A stretch of DNA of 64,000 nucleotides from Agelas oroides (lineage: Eukaryota > Porifera > Demospongiae > Agelasida > Agelasidae), in NCBI GenBank assembly GCA_949130485.1, contig OX422183.1:4166136-4230135 (forward strand). The letters run 5' to 3'. Below are positions 9,054 to 19,176 of this stretch, piece by piece. A program made the position numbers and the translations under genes. The notes below the pieces were generated by a model that made no database searches, was not told the DNA's origin, and saw nothing but the letters and a program-made list of their open reading frames with translations. Every line of letters begins with the position of its first letter. Position 1 is the stretch's first letter.

Positions 9054-12000
9054 TTAGTCATCATCTAGTTCAAACATACATGCCTTCCTCCGCTCATCTC
9101 CTCTTTGGGCTGCAGCACGTTTGGACCGTCTGAGCTTAGTGCCTGCTTGTTCAATACTGCTCTCAGTCCCAGCGGGAGGTTCTGCACCACTACTTCTCTT
9201 CTCAGTTGACGGTTCCGAGGAATCACTCAACTCCAATGGATACAGGAGTTGGATTGGTCGGCGTAGCAACACTGGTTGTCCATTACTTGCTGCCGTCTTC
9301 ACGATAGCAGCTCTGCAATGACCATCTCGACCCTTGAGGAGTTCTTGGATCCTCCCGAGTTTCCAAAGACCACGGGGTAGTCTCTCACTGTGTACAATCA
9401 CAACATCTCCAACAGATAGGTCAGCAGGCTTCTTGTACTGAGTTTTACTCATTGAGCGCTTGTGAGCTTCCCGCAATTCATTCAGATATTCCGTCCTCCA
9501 CCTATTCCAGAAATGATTTAGGGTGTTGTTTAGGTGCCTCACTCGTCTTGTGAGTTGGACGGAGTCGGTCGTGAACTCCTCGTCATCTAGGTCACATAAG
9601 TAACCAATGTGATCTGGCAGGCTTAGAATTCTACGTCCCACAAGCAAATGAGAGGGAGTGAGGAGTTCATCGATGTCTTCGCCAGAGACGTAGGACAAGG
9701 GTCTCGAGTTCAGCACTGCCTCAATCTCTGTGATCGTAGTCAGGAGCTCATCAAAGGAGAAGTGCGCTCTCGCAATCAGCTTGCGAAGACATCGTTTCGT
9801 TGATTGGATTAGCCTCTCGAAAGCACCTCCCCACCAAGGTGCACGCTCGACGTTGAACGTCCATTCACAGCGCATTCCAGCGAGATGCTCCTTGACTGTA
9901 TGGTCTTCAAACACGGCCTTGATATATTTGGATGCTGCTTTAAAGGTTTTCCCGTTGTCGGACACAAATTTACGAGGCAGGCCTCTTCGTGCGGCGAACC
10001 TCTTCAGACATCTCAGGAAGGAGTGGGTAGACATGTCAATTACTACATCTAAGTGTACTGCTCGTGTAACCAGGCATGTAAACAAACAGATCCACACCTT
10101 CTTTGAGTGGGTTGCCTTGTCTGCACGGATTGTCAATGGTCCGGCGAAGTCCACACCGGAGTAGGAAAAGGGTGGGTCTTCCTTCACTCGGAAGACAGGT
10201 AAGGGTGGTGGTGGTGGACCCTTAAAGGGTGCTCCCTCAAATCTTCTGCACAGGACACAGTGGTGGATCAAGTACCTGACCAGGCTTCTCCCCTTTGGTA
10301 TCCAAAACTTCCGTCTAGTTTCTGTCAGAGTTTCCTTGACTCCATTGTGGTGGACACGCTCATGAGCCTCTCTCACAACAAGGGTGGTCAGGGGGTGATT
10401 TCGGGGCAGGAGCACTGGGTACTTGACGGTGAATGGAGCTTCTACATTTGTGAGTCGTCCTCCGCAACGCCAAATTTTCTTGTCATCAACGAAGAGATTG
10501 AACTGCTTCTGTTGGACCTTGAAGTCAGGCTGACTCACCAAATGTTGTTGAGCACTCCTGATCCACAACATCTCAACATGGGCTAGCTCTTCGGATGTCA
10601 AGCCAGGCGAAACATCTTCCCTCTTGCCCTTGAAACCCTTGATTGCTCTCACTACGTAAGCAGTCACTCTCAGTAGCTTGGAAAGAGTACTGAACCTGTC
10701 ACAGCTCATTAGGTCGCTTATCGAACCTCGAGAGTCAGCTGTCACCAAGTTGAGTGATGGTAAGGGTGTAACCTTCAATTCAACAGCACACTCTCCAGGC
10801 ATACTAGTACAGGGCTCAGGTTCCACCCAAGGTACGTCTGCATACAGCCATTCTGGTCCTTGCCGCCAAAGTTGATTCACTGTGAGCTCCAAAGTGGTGA
10901 GACCTCGCGAAGGAAGGTCTGCAGGGTTTGAGATCCCTGGGCAATGGCTCCACAAGCTTGGATGGACGTTCCGACGGATTTCGTTTACCCTGTTTCGGAC
11001 AAAGGGTTTCCATTCTCTGTTTGTTCCACAAATCCAGTACAAAGCAATCTGAGAATCAGCATAGCACTGGACCTTCAACTGGGATAAGGTCGACTGTAAG
11101 CTGTTAGAGACAGAGACAACCAGCCTGGACAGCAGCAAGGCTGAGAGCAGCTCAAGACGGGGAATCGTCTGTGTCTGCAGGGGTGCAACTCGTGTCTTGG
11201 ACACCACAAACTGAACACTGGTGTTGACATCTGTTTTCGTCACCAGATACACCACTGCTGCATACGCATGTGTGGATGCATCACAGAATCCACAGAGTGT
11301 CACTGAAGTGGCTGGCGCACTGGTGAGGTGGAAGTAGCTTCTAGGTATCGAGATCGGACCTCCCTCACCGAGATCGCTCACTAGCCTGTTCCACTCCCCA
11401 ATCAACTCTTCTGGTAGGGATTCATCCCACTCCAGCTTGTCTCTGCACAGCTTCTGGAAGAGCACCTTGAACCTGATCGTCACTGGTGCGAGAAACCCAA
11501 GAGGGTCATAGAACCTCCCAATCAGCGAGACCACATTCCGTTTTGTTGGCTGTAGACTACTGGCGAGTCTTGCTAGCTCAGTAAGGTTGAAAATGAGATG
11601 ATCACTAGTGGGATTCCATGAAACTCCCAAGATCTTGTATTCTCCGATGCTCGTGTTCGGAGTCGTTCCAAGCGTGCCCTGTGCGAAGGACTCTTCCAAT
11701 TCATGGAAGGAATGTGTCACCCCTTCTGCACAGTCGATTCGCTGTTGTAGCTCTTGGGAGTTGGACACAAATTTCCGGAGATTGAATCCCCCACGACGGA
11801 ATATGTCCTTGGACTGAGTGTAGAGCTCAAATGCTGCTTCGTCAGTGTCAGCACCCGTGACGATATCATCGACGTAGGTAGAGTTGAATAGACATCTGAC
11901 CACTGCTTCATTTGTCCCCAGAAATCTCTCCAGATGGTACTTGATTGTTGCGTTCAGCAAAAATGGGCTCGAAGACACACCAAAAACAACTCTGGTAAAC

Positions 12001-14615
12001 CTGAATACTCGTATCTCAGGGTCTGCCTTGGATATGTCATCAACCCAGAGGAACCTGAGGACATCACGATCGTGGTCGTCAACGGAGATCATAAGGAATG
12101 CCTTTTCTATGTCAGCAGTCAACGCAATTCTGTATGACCGGAATCTCAGCAGCAGATCAAGAATCAGTTGATTGAACTTGGGCCCCTTGTGAAGGCAATC
12201 ATTCAGAGATGGACCAGTAGACCTCGCCGAGGCATCATATACCACGCGCAGCTTCGTGGTTGTCTTGTCTGTGCGCACCACGGCATGGTGGGGTAGGTAG
12301 TGTACCTTGCCGGCGGTTGGCTCAAGCGGATCCACGGTTTCTATGATGCCCTTCTCAAGCTGTTCTTTGATGGTGTGATCATACTGCTCTAAAAGAGTTG
12401 GTTCTTGCCTAAGTCTGCGCATCAGGCCGTGCAGTCGCTTGCGACTGAGCTGGTAATGATCTGGGAGTGCATCATGGAACTCCTTCCAAGGAAGGGTTAC
12501 TTGGTAGCGGCCTTGGTTAAAAGCAATGCCGCCAGCAAAGTCGTCGTAGAGTGTCTTCTCTACCTCTTGTATGCCAAGTGACTCTAATTCCCAGAAGGAT
12601 CTGAGCTGCTCCTCGAGACCTGCAGACTCTTGCTGCTGCGCATCGGCTCGGAGTACGTGTGTGGTCACTAGAGTTGCAGAACAACAAGAGCCACCTTCTG
12701 CCAGTGTGGGACCTGACAGCACCCAGCCCAACTTAGTGTGAATGGCTGAGGGCCCATGCTCACTTCTACACACATTCCCAGTGACAAGCTCCCAATAATA
12801 ATCACAGCCTATAAGCACATCCACCTGCAAGGTTGATTTCCCGTCTGAATAGTCTGCAAATTCTAAATCTATAAAGGAATCGGATCTCTCAATGCAAGTG
12901 GCAATAGGCTGGCTCACTAGAGGGTCACATATGGTGGGAACAACATACAGAGACAAGGACATTGGTGAATAGCCCCCCGAACACATTCCAACATTCACAA
13001 TCTCACATACCCTTCTCTGTCCCTCGCTCGATCCAAATGTGGCAATCACGAGTAGCTGTTCACCAGTCGGCTCCAACTGCAGCAGTTTCTTAGCTCGCTC
13101 CGTGATGTACGATCTCTGACTGCCACTGTCGAAGAGCAGTCGAACTTCGATCGAGATATGTGGCTCCGAGAGATTGTGTATGATTGTACAGGCTGTCTGT
13201 AGTAGCACAGCTTCCCTCTTGTCTGAACAGAGTGCGGTAGTATTCGTAGTCGGAACCTGCTGGTATGAGGGGGCAGCTGGATTCAGCCCTGGTTTTGGGT
13301 TGGCTGGCTCGGGTGGCCTTTGAGTCTGTTCAGCGGTTTTCTCACATATGGAGGTGTGATGACGTCCACTGCACTTTTGGCACCTGCTCGATGACCGACA
13401 AGTACGTCCAACGTGGCCCTTGCGCAGACAGTTGAAGCAGCGACCGCTCGATCTCAAGATCTGCTTACGGGCAGTGGCATTGCTCACAGTAATGCAGTCT
13501 GCTGAAGTGTGAGGTTGTTGGCAGTAACAGCAAATTGGGCCACTTCCTGCTTCCTGTGCTTTTGTCAACAGTGCTGAGGACTGTTGTCGGGCTTGGCTTC
13601 TGCGAGGTGGAGCGTGAGATGTTCTTGAACTGGAAGCCCTCTCCCTTGCTACTAGTTCTTCCTCAAACGTTTCCAATAGATTGTCCATGTTTAGGTCGGT
13701 GGATGAGATCCTTCTACTGACAATGAGGCGTAACTCCGGTGGTAGTTTCATCAGCAGCACTGGAGAGAGCATAGCTCCATATGATGTTGGTTCAACACCA
13801 AGGGACTTCAAGCTGCGGAGGTGTGACTCAGTTTTGTCATACAGGTGTCTCAGTTCCTTGAGACTCTGATCGGATGTCACAGGCTCGGCATTCAGTAAGG
13901 TCTCCATGTGCTTGGAGATGATGAGAGGCTTGTTGCCAAACCTCTTCTGTAGGATCTCGACTGCTTCCTGATAGTTAGCAGCAGATAAGGTGAGTCCAGC
14001 TACCGCGTCTAGGGCTGTGCGTTCTAGTAAGGACCTCAGATAGTTGAACTTGTCAACTTCTGTCAGTTCATCATTGTTGTGGATGGCCGACTCGTAGGAG
14101 TCCCAAAATGTTGGCCACTTCATCAGGTCACCATTGAAACGTGGCAGTGAGAGTTTGGGCAACCTAACCTTAGCTCCATGTGGACGCGGTTCAGCTCGAT
14201 CTCCAGGTGCATCTGCAGCTCGATCGACAACGGCAGGAGTGTCAGTGGGCGCAGTGGGTGATGTAACTGTTGGCCCAATAGTCGGAGCAGTAGTTACAGG
14301 AGCTTCAGGGGTGGTGACAGGAGTCAGTCTACGATTGATCAGTACAAGAGCTTCAAAGATATTCTCCTGGCACTCATCAGCTTGCTTGATCTCAGTATCC
14401 AGCTCTTCGTCGGGGACGAGTACTACAATCTCATCGTCAAGCTCCTTCAGTGTCTTCTGCTTCGCTTCGAGTGTCAGCTTCAGCATAGAGAGTCTTTCTA
14501 CGTTAGGCGGCGTAGCTCCCAAGGCAGTAGTGATCTGTCCTTGGATCCTCGTGGCTGATGCTCTATGACCAGCACGAACTCTCTTCTTACGTTGTAGTGC
14601 TTCGGCTTCGGCCAT
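9054..14615 (-). CDS. BEL/Pao Gag-Pol polyprotein
   Basis: One ORF, open from 14753, which is inside the LTR. The likely start is the ATG at 14615-14613 (MAEAEALQRKKRVRAG), 77 bp past the LTR, as usual for the family. Residue numbers here count from the codon at 14753. In order: a DUF1759-type Gag region (about 197-350, LPKLSLPRFNGD); CCHC knuckles (about 408-472, CFNCLRKGHVGRTC); an aspartic protease (LLFDSGSQ, about 539); reverse transcriptase with YVDD (about 957); RNase H (GFCDAST, about 1157); integrase with an HHCC region, the SDNG Asp (about 1600) and a WWGGAFERL Glu; and a DUF5641-type tail (SVGDVVIVHSE). No stop or frameshift is present, so the copy could be competent. Apparent ORFs on the opposite strand are shadows. 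Confidence 0.95.
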   Translation of the reverse strand: MAEAEALQRKKRVRAGHRASATRIQGQITTALGATPPNVERLSMLKLTLEAKQKTLKELDDEIVVLVPDEELDTEIKQADECQENIFEALVLINRRLTPVTTPEAPVTTAPTIGPTVTSPTAPTDTPAVVDRAADAPGDRAEPRPHGAKVRLPKLSLPRFNGDLMKWPTFWDSYESAIHNNDELTEVDKFNYLRSLLERTALDAVAGLTLSAANYQEAVEILQKRFGNKPLIISKHMETLLNAEPVTSDQSLKELRHLYDKTESHLRSLKSLGVEPTSYGAMLSPVLLMKLPPELRLIVSRRISSTDLNMDNLLETFEEELVARERASSSRTSHAPPRRSQARQQSSALLTKAQEAGSGPICCYCQQPHTSADCITVSNATARKQILRSSGRCFNCLRKGHVGRTCRSSSRCQKCSGRHHTSICEKTAEQTQRPPEPANPKPGLNPAAPSYQQVPTTNTTALCSDKREAVLLQTACTIIHNLSEPHISIEVRLLFDSGSQRSYITERAKKLLQLEPTGEQLLVIATFGSSEGQRRVCEIVNVGMCSGGYSPMSLSLYVVPTICDPLVSQPIATCIERSDSFIDLEFADYSDGKSTLQVDVLIGCDYYWELVTGNVCRSEHGPSAIHTKLGWVLSGPTLAEGGSCCSATLVTTHVLRADAQQQESAGLEEQLRSFWELESLGIQEVEKTLYDDFAGGIAFNQGRYQVTLPWKEFHDALPDHYQLSRKRLHGLMRRLRQEPTLLEQYDHTIKEQLEKGIIETVDPLEPTAGKVHYLPHHAVVRTDKTTTKLRVVYDASARSTGPSLNDCLHKGPKFNQLILDLLLRFRSYRIALTADIEKAFLMISVDDHDRDVLRFLWVDDISKADPEIRVFRFTRVVFGVSSSPFLLNATIKYHLERFLGTNEAVVRCLFNSTYVDDIVTGADTDEAAFELYTQSKDIFRRGGFNLRKFVSNSQELQQRIDCAEGVTHSFHELEESFAQGTLGTTPNTSIGEYKILGVSWNPTSDHLIFNLTELARLASSLQPTKRNVVSLIGRFYDPLGFLAPVTIRFKVLFQKLCRDKLEWDESLPEELIGEWNRLVSDLGEGGPISIPRSYFHLTSAPATSVTLCGFCDASTHAYAAVVYLVTKTDVNTSVQFVVSKTRVAPLQTQTIPRLELLSALLLSRLVVSVSNSLQSTLSQLKVQCYADSQIALYWICGTNREWKPFVRNRVNEIRRNVHPSLWSHCPGISNPADLPSRGLTTLELTVNQLWRQGPEWLYADVPWVEPEPCTSMPGECAVELKVTPLPSLNLVTADSRGSISDLMSCDRFSTLSKLLRVTAYVVRAIKGFKGKREDVSPGLTSEELAHVEMLWIRSAQQHLVSQPDFKVQQKQFNLFVDDKKIWRCGGRLTNVEAPFTVKYPVLLPRNHPLTTLVVREAHERVHHNGVKETLTETRRKFWIPKGRSLVRYLIHHCVLCRRFEGAPFKGPPPPPLPVFRVKEDPPFSYSGVDFAGPLTIRADKATHSKKVWICLFTCLVTRAVHLDVVIDMSTHSFLRCLKRFAARRGLPRKFVSDNGKTFKAASKYIKAVFEDHTVKEHLAGMRCEWTFNVERAPWWGGAFERLIQSTKRCLRKLIARAHFSFDELLTTITEIEAVLNSRPLSYVSGEDIDELLTPSHLLVGRRILSLPDHIGYLCDLDDEEFTTDSVQLTRRVRHLNNTLNHFWNRWRTEYLNELREAHKRSMSKTQYKKPADLSVGDVVIVHSERLPRGLWKLGRIQELLKGRDGHCRAAIVKTAASNGQPVLLRRPIQLLYPLELSDSSEPSTEKRSSGAEPPAGTESSIEQAGTKLRRSKRAAAQRGDERRKACMFELDDD

Positions 14616-14674
14616 GGTGGGCGTTAATAGGAGAGTGTATAGCTTATAGGCGATCAAAACTTCCGAATCAGCGA

Positions 14675-14691
14675 TCCGGCTCGAAGGACCA
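14675..14691 (-). other. Primer-binding site, tRNA-Tyr
   Basis: Directly next to the 5' LTR. The minus strand begins TGGTCCTTCGAGCCGGA. It is complementary over 17 bases to the 3' end of animal tRNA-Tyr (TCCGGCTCGAAGGA plus CCA, known tRNA sequence). Confidence 0.75.
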
Positions 14692-14898
14692 TGTAAAATC
14701 TCACAAGTATCACTCCATCTATCTGTTGTAGCTTCCGCACTATCCTTTTGCACTCGATTCGACCAGATTCAGTGAGACACATGCACACGCTTCTTTCATT
14801 GGAAAATTTTCAACATGAGTCTGATCACGTGATTACAATAACCAATAATAAGAGAGTAATACTAGAATTCATGACAAGTACAAAGTTGCTTCAGCACA
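14692..14898 (-). repeat. 5' LTR of the BEL/Pao element
   Basis: 207 bp, identical by eye to 8752-8958. On the minus strand it precedes the primer-binding site and gag. Confidence 0.93.
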
Positions 14899-14903
14899 CC
14901 ATG
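14899..14903. repeat. BEL/Pao target-site duplication, right
   Basis: CCATG, matching 8747-8751. Confidence 0.85.
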
Positions 14904-14944
14904 TCATGCAAAACACTGACATAATAGTTCTCTTATGACTGCAG

Positions 14945-15046
14945 ATTACAACTGGAAGACAGTTCTGAAGACAGGTGGCATCATCTGTGTACTTGTGCTG
15001 GTGTTGCTTGCTGGATTTGGAATGTGGTACTTACTAGTGAGAAAGA
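14945..15046 (+). CDS. Exon: C-terminal transmembrane helix of the death-domain gene
   Basis: Acceptor ACTGCAG at 14938-14944 and donor A|GTAAGT at 15047. It is 102 nt, phase 1 to phase 1, as are all exons from the linker on. It encodes YNWKTVLKTGG, a hydrophobic run of about 20 residues (IICVLVLVLLAGFGMWYLLV), then RK. No signal peptide is visible in the protein and the helix lies near the C-terminus. The protein therefore looks tail-anchored, with GTPase, Ig and death domains in the cytosol. Confidence 0.7.
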
Positions 15047-15170
15047 GTAAGTCAGTATGGCTTACCTCTAATAGTGTGTGCTGGAATTTGGTATGTTTGA
15101 AAAGGTGTGTTTATGTATGCTTGCTTCTAATTAGTTGCTGATAACATGAATTTCTGCTATTGAATTTCAG

Positions 15171-15205
15171 ATCATTTGGAACATCCTCATCCAGATGAAC
15201 TGTAG
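15171..15205 (+). CDS. Terminal exon: 11-residue tail after the membrane helix
   Basis: Acceptor ATTTCAG at 15164-15170. It continues phase 1 from the membrane exon and reads NHLEHPHPDEL then TAG (15203-15205). The C-terminal PDEL resembles KDEL-type ER retrieval signals but has Pro at the first position. If the protein is tail-anchored this end would face the ER lumen, so retrieval is possible but unproven. Confidence 0.6.
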
Positions 15206-16200
15206 GGACTGCAACAATTTCTACACTATTGCATATCTCATCAGTCAACTCAAATGTACATGTGTCCAGTACACCTGGTACATGAGAATTGTACAACCCA
15301 CTTCTGTTGGGGTTAATTTTGCTTCTACTTATAATATTGTCTTATTTAGTATACATTTATCTCCCAACCTCTGCTTTATGTCTCTCTCTCTCTCTAAGAG
15401 GCATCCTTGAAGTTACTCAGCTATACATATTTTCATAGCCAGTTCATGTGTACACATACCCACACTTCCTTTTTACCTTGATGTCATTGTACTCACTTAT
15501 ACTGTCACCCCCTTACACTTGTGGAATGTTTACTGTTGCTGCATTGATACAGCATCATAGCATTGAGCCCTCACAAAAATATATAACTATGCCGTTTTTG
15601 ATTGTAATTTGAACTGAAATTTTCCTGCTTGTAAATAGACCAATGAGAAGAAAAGTTATAGTGAATGACATGAGTTACCAAGAATTAGGTAATAGTTATA
15701 GCGAATGTCAGACCAGATCTACGTACCTCTTTTCAGGAGGGTGTAGGAACAAGACTAGAAAATAGGAGTAAATTATGCTGGGGGGTAGAGTTAAATTTTT
15801 AGCTCCGTGTTGAAGTGTTGAATTGCATGTAGAGTTGCCAAGCTCTCAGAAACTGAAGTACAGAAGCATCCCTATAGCTAGGGACCTCAGTGTCATGGTG
15901 CATGCTACCCTAAGAAAGGTTGGGATCCCTTCAGGTTTGATCTGAGGCCACTTGTAAGTTGTTTGAGTAAAATCAGTTTTATCACTGCAAATCCTGTGGT
16001 TTACATATTGCTTCCCAAATATAGGCCCCGGCCTGACACTGTTGAAGAGCGTGGGGAAAATGCTAGGCTCTGTAGATGAACTCTTGCTAAGATTAATGCA
16101 AACTTGATTTCATGGGAATAGCTAGCTAATGCAATATTGGTAAGGAATTCACCAACTGCACCCCTATATGTAACCAGGATCAAGTGGAGGCAAGTGGCAC
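15206..16200. other. Intergenic, nothing firm
   Basis: The 3' flank of the death-domain gene. A short CT microsatellite lies at about 15379-15396. No coding or structured element is supported. Confidence 0.5.
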
Positions 16201-16210
16201 AGTGTGGCAG

Positions 16211-16258
16211 TAGTCTCGTTCCCAGGCTCTGGTGCGTGGGCATCTGGGAATGAGGCTA
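16211..16258. mobile_element. 48-bp minimal foldback element with target duplication
   Basis: It starts TAGTCTCGTTCCCAG and ends CTGGGAATGAGGCTA, so it is little more than two inverted termini. It is flanked by AGTGTGGCAG on both sides (16201-16210 and 16259-16268). The termini match the ends of the elements at 21430-21741 and 29774-30556. Confidence 0.75.
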
Positions 16259-16687
16259 AGTGTGGCAGATGTGAGGGGTTTGCAGGTACATGTAATAGAA
16301 CCTCTGTTTGCTTCATCTTGGTGGCAATCATTAGATGAGAGTGGTGGGCGTTGACAACACCTTAATAAGGTGTCTTTACAGATGTGTCAGCACATTTGTT
16401 AGCATCAATTAAGGTTACGGGTACAAGTTCATGAATTAAATTAGTATGTCAAAAACTTGCCTGTATAAATTTTGCTGCAAAAAAGCTACTGGATATTTAC
16501 AACAACCAGTCACTACAGAGGGCATTTGGCTATAGTTTAGCATAACACTACCTTCGCTATAGTACACCGTCGAGTGACAGTAGGCGGGTGCTCGGTGGAA
16601 TACGAGTACAAAATTCTACGTCAGTTCGCTCGCGTTGTTGCACACAGAATGCCGTATACCAGCATTTTATCTATTTGTACGACATCG

Positions 16688-16853
16688 CTGCAGGGCCACA
16701 CGAAGCGTTTTTGAAAGAAAAATTTTCCAGTTCGCCGTGGTTTGTTTTCGAAGTTGCTGGTTACCTGTTTTTCGAGTATCCAGCAGCCTTTCAGCCACTG
16801 CCGCTCTGTTCTGTTCCGAGATATGGGGAAAAACGCTTCGTGTGGCCCTGCAG
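16688..16853. repeat. Foldback with perfect 25-bp inverted repeats
   Basis: CTGCAGGGCCACACGAAGCG plus five T at 16688-16712 is repeated exactly in inverse at 16829-16853, around a 116-bp centre. No supported ORF; probably a MITE or a hairpin. Confidence 0.75.
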
Positions 16854-19176
16854 TGAGTTGCTTTGGCTCTGTTGAAATGATGAAATGTACTTCTGCATGG
16901 TTATGTATGTCCTGTTTCACACCAGAAGAATGCAGTTTCAGCAGGGATCAAGGCACCGATTATGGGCTCTTTGCCATCATTGCCTTTGCGATCCAGTTTT
17001 GTTTTGGGAACAATCCGCAGTGTTACAGGTAAGCTACTGCAGTGTCACAGTCATACAAGTCTGATCAGTTAGCAGTATTGTTATTCCAGGTATGACCAGA
17101 AAAGATGAGAGCACTTCTACATGAAATGCTGTCATGGTGGAAATGTATATCTTATCCGGGAAAATAAAATTGGGTCACATAAGGTGCTGGGTGAAAGCCG
17201 CATGCGTCATCATTACATCATCATTAATCTTGTACTAAATAGGACGGAACATCCTCTGTCAACGTGCACGCGCCTCTGCATACTTAGACCTTTGTCAGTT
17301 GTGAGAGCCTGATAACGTCAACGAGGAAAAAGACGCCATCCCTCAGGTGATCTTTAACAACAAAGAATTCAACCAATATATAGCTGTGTGATTTCAGTGA
17401 ACTGTATCCAGGTGAGCAAGAATGGGAAGCATTTGCCACACTTCTGTTGTCTCCACTACACAATCTGCCAGGGACAAATTATGATGATGCAAATATAGAC
17501 TTTTCAAGCCAGCACGACGTTTCAGCAACCTGGAAACTCTCAGAGAAAATGGACCCAGAAGGAGTGAACTGAACCTACACAGCACGCTACCAAATGCAGC
17601 ACATTTGAGACCCAAGAGCTGTGTTTGGTAGCAGAAAATACGCAGATTTCTTAATGAAATGCCTTTTTTATTTGGTGGGGGGTTGAGGCAAGACATTGAG
17701 TGGTATGTGCAGTCAATGAGGGCACAAAGTTCTGGGCATTGGCTGTAAGTTTGAAGCAACTACAGAGCCTGGATGATACAATGATTCATGTGATCTTTGT
17801 TAGGCCTTCCAACTTCAACCCATGATGTCATAGAAAAAAGAGAAGATTTGTGGCTACCGACAATGGTGTTGAGATAGTAATAACACAGCCCTAATGAAAA
17901 AACTGGACCAACCAACATCCTCTAACTCACTGGCAATGTGTAAAAAACTACCAATCAAAGGGTTGTTCCACGCGGCGGCGCGCGCCTGCTTCTCGGTACG
18001 GTACGCGGTACTCAAAAAATTTGGGGGGACCCGTGACACCGGAAGTTCGAAGGAAGTTTTATTGTCTTGTTCCCAGGAGCCACTTTGGAACCGGAACAAG
18101 ACTAGTACTGCGTTCGCCACGTGGTGGAAGGTGAGAGAAGCAGAAAGGTCGAGAAGCAGAAAGGTCGAGCAGCAGAAGACAACGCGAGTGAGAATGCTGT
18201 GATTACTGGATATAAACACGCTCAGAAACTGGAGACGTGTGGAACGGAACTACAAAACAGCGCTGGATAAACAGAAGCGCGACTAGTGGAGACGCAGTAT
18301 AGACTTACGACCGGATCTTCTCAGCGTTGTCAGCAGCCGCGGCTTCCTTGGCAGTTGACAGCAAAGTAAGTACGTTCAGGCTCGAATGTGTATTATTTTT
18401 TGCCAGATTACTTTGCGTTTGCTTGTACAATCATATGGTGTAAGTTTAGAGTTGTGGCATTGCTCCCCCCAATTCAACTCGTACTCTGGAAGCTTTTTTC
18501 GTTTCGTTTGTTTTGTTTTGTGCTGAGATTGCTATACCGTTGTAGTCATAGATTACTTCCATCTACAGCTAACTAGAAAGATGCTGAGTGAGTAGTAAAT
18601 TGATTCAAATTGCCCACATGTAGGTGACGACACATACTGACATGCAGCTATGTTGTTCAGCTAGACTACTATGACTACATGCACATGAGCTAATCTTCAC
18701 ATGAGCTAGCAGGGGAATCCCTGCTATGTATGAGCGGTCTTGCCAGGTGCTGTACCTGAAGCAGACCTCACCACCATACATTCTGCTGTTTGTCACTCGC
18801 AGCCTGACGGTCATGCAATCCATGGTCACACTCATACGTACCATAGGCATAGTTTTATCAGAAAGCCGTGCTGCCAACGCATTCAACTTGAATCGTCTTC
18901 GCTCTCGCTCTCTTTCATGCTGACCCTGCAGTCTGACAGTAGCCTTTCACGCTCATTCTCATGGCTTAGCTGAAGTACACGTCGGCATAGATATTGATTA
19001 GTTGTGTCGCTTTTACACTGCCCTCTCCCTACCTCTTTTTTCCATGGCATGCCCTTTCCTGAATTCCTGATGAAGTGGTACTGCTATCAATGTCTGATCT
19101 AATTTCCTTTCATTCAAGCAAGAACCTCCTTATTCCACACATCTTCCCTCCTCTTTTCATGACCTGTTCTTTGCAG
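16854..19176. other. Intergenic, no supported gene
   Basis: Several short open frames exist in both directions, but none has family motifs or matching splice sites. A GC-rich patch at about 17970-18130, unlike its surroundings, may be a promoter. Its downstream sequence (to 18366, CAAAG|TAAGTACG) could be a first non-coding exon. Confidence 0.35.

Larger units (their letters stand above)
8752..14898 (-). mobile_element. Complete BEL/Pao LTR retrotransposon, minus strand
   Basis: This is a 6147-bp element with two 207-bp LTRs (TG...CA), a 5-bp target duplication (CCATG), a primer-binding site complementary to tRNA-Tyr, a G-rich polypurine tract and one uninterrupted gag-pol ORF. I see no difference between the two LTRs, which indicates a very recent insertion. 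It lies antisense in the intron between the 13-codon exon (8653-8691) and the membrane-helix exon (14945-15046) of the GTPase/death-domain gene. Confidence 0.95.

Noticed and set aside
9121-14568. Plus-strand ORFs of 60-144 codons across the BEL/Pao element
   Set aside because: Shadows of the long minus-strand gag-pol frame.
17394-18219. Two 121-codon minus-strand frames
   Set aside because: No start context, splice partners or motifs; the composition is not protein-like.
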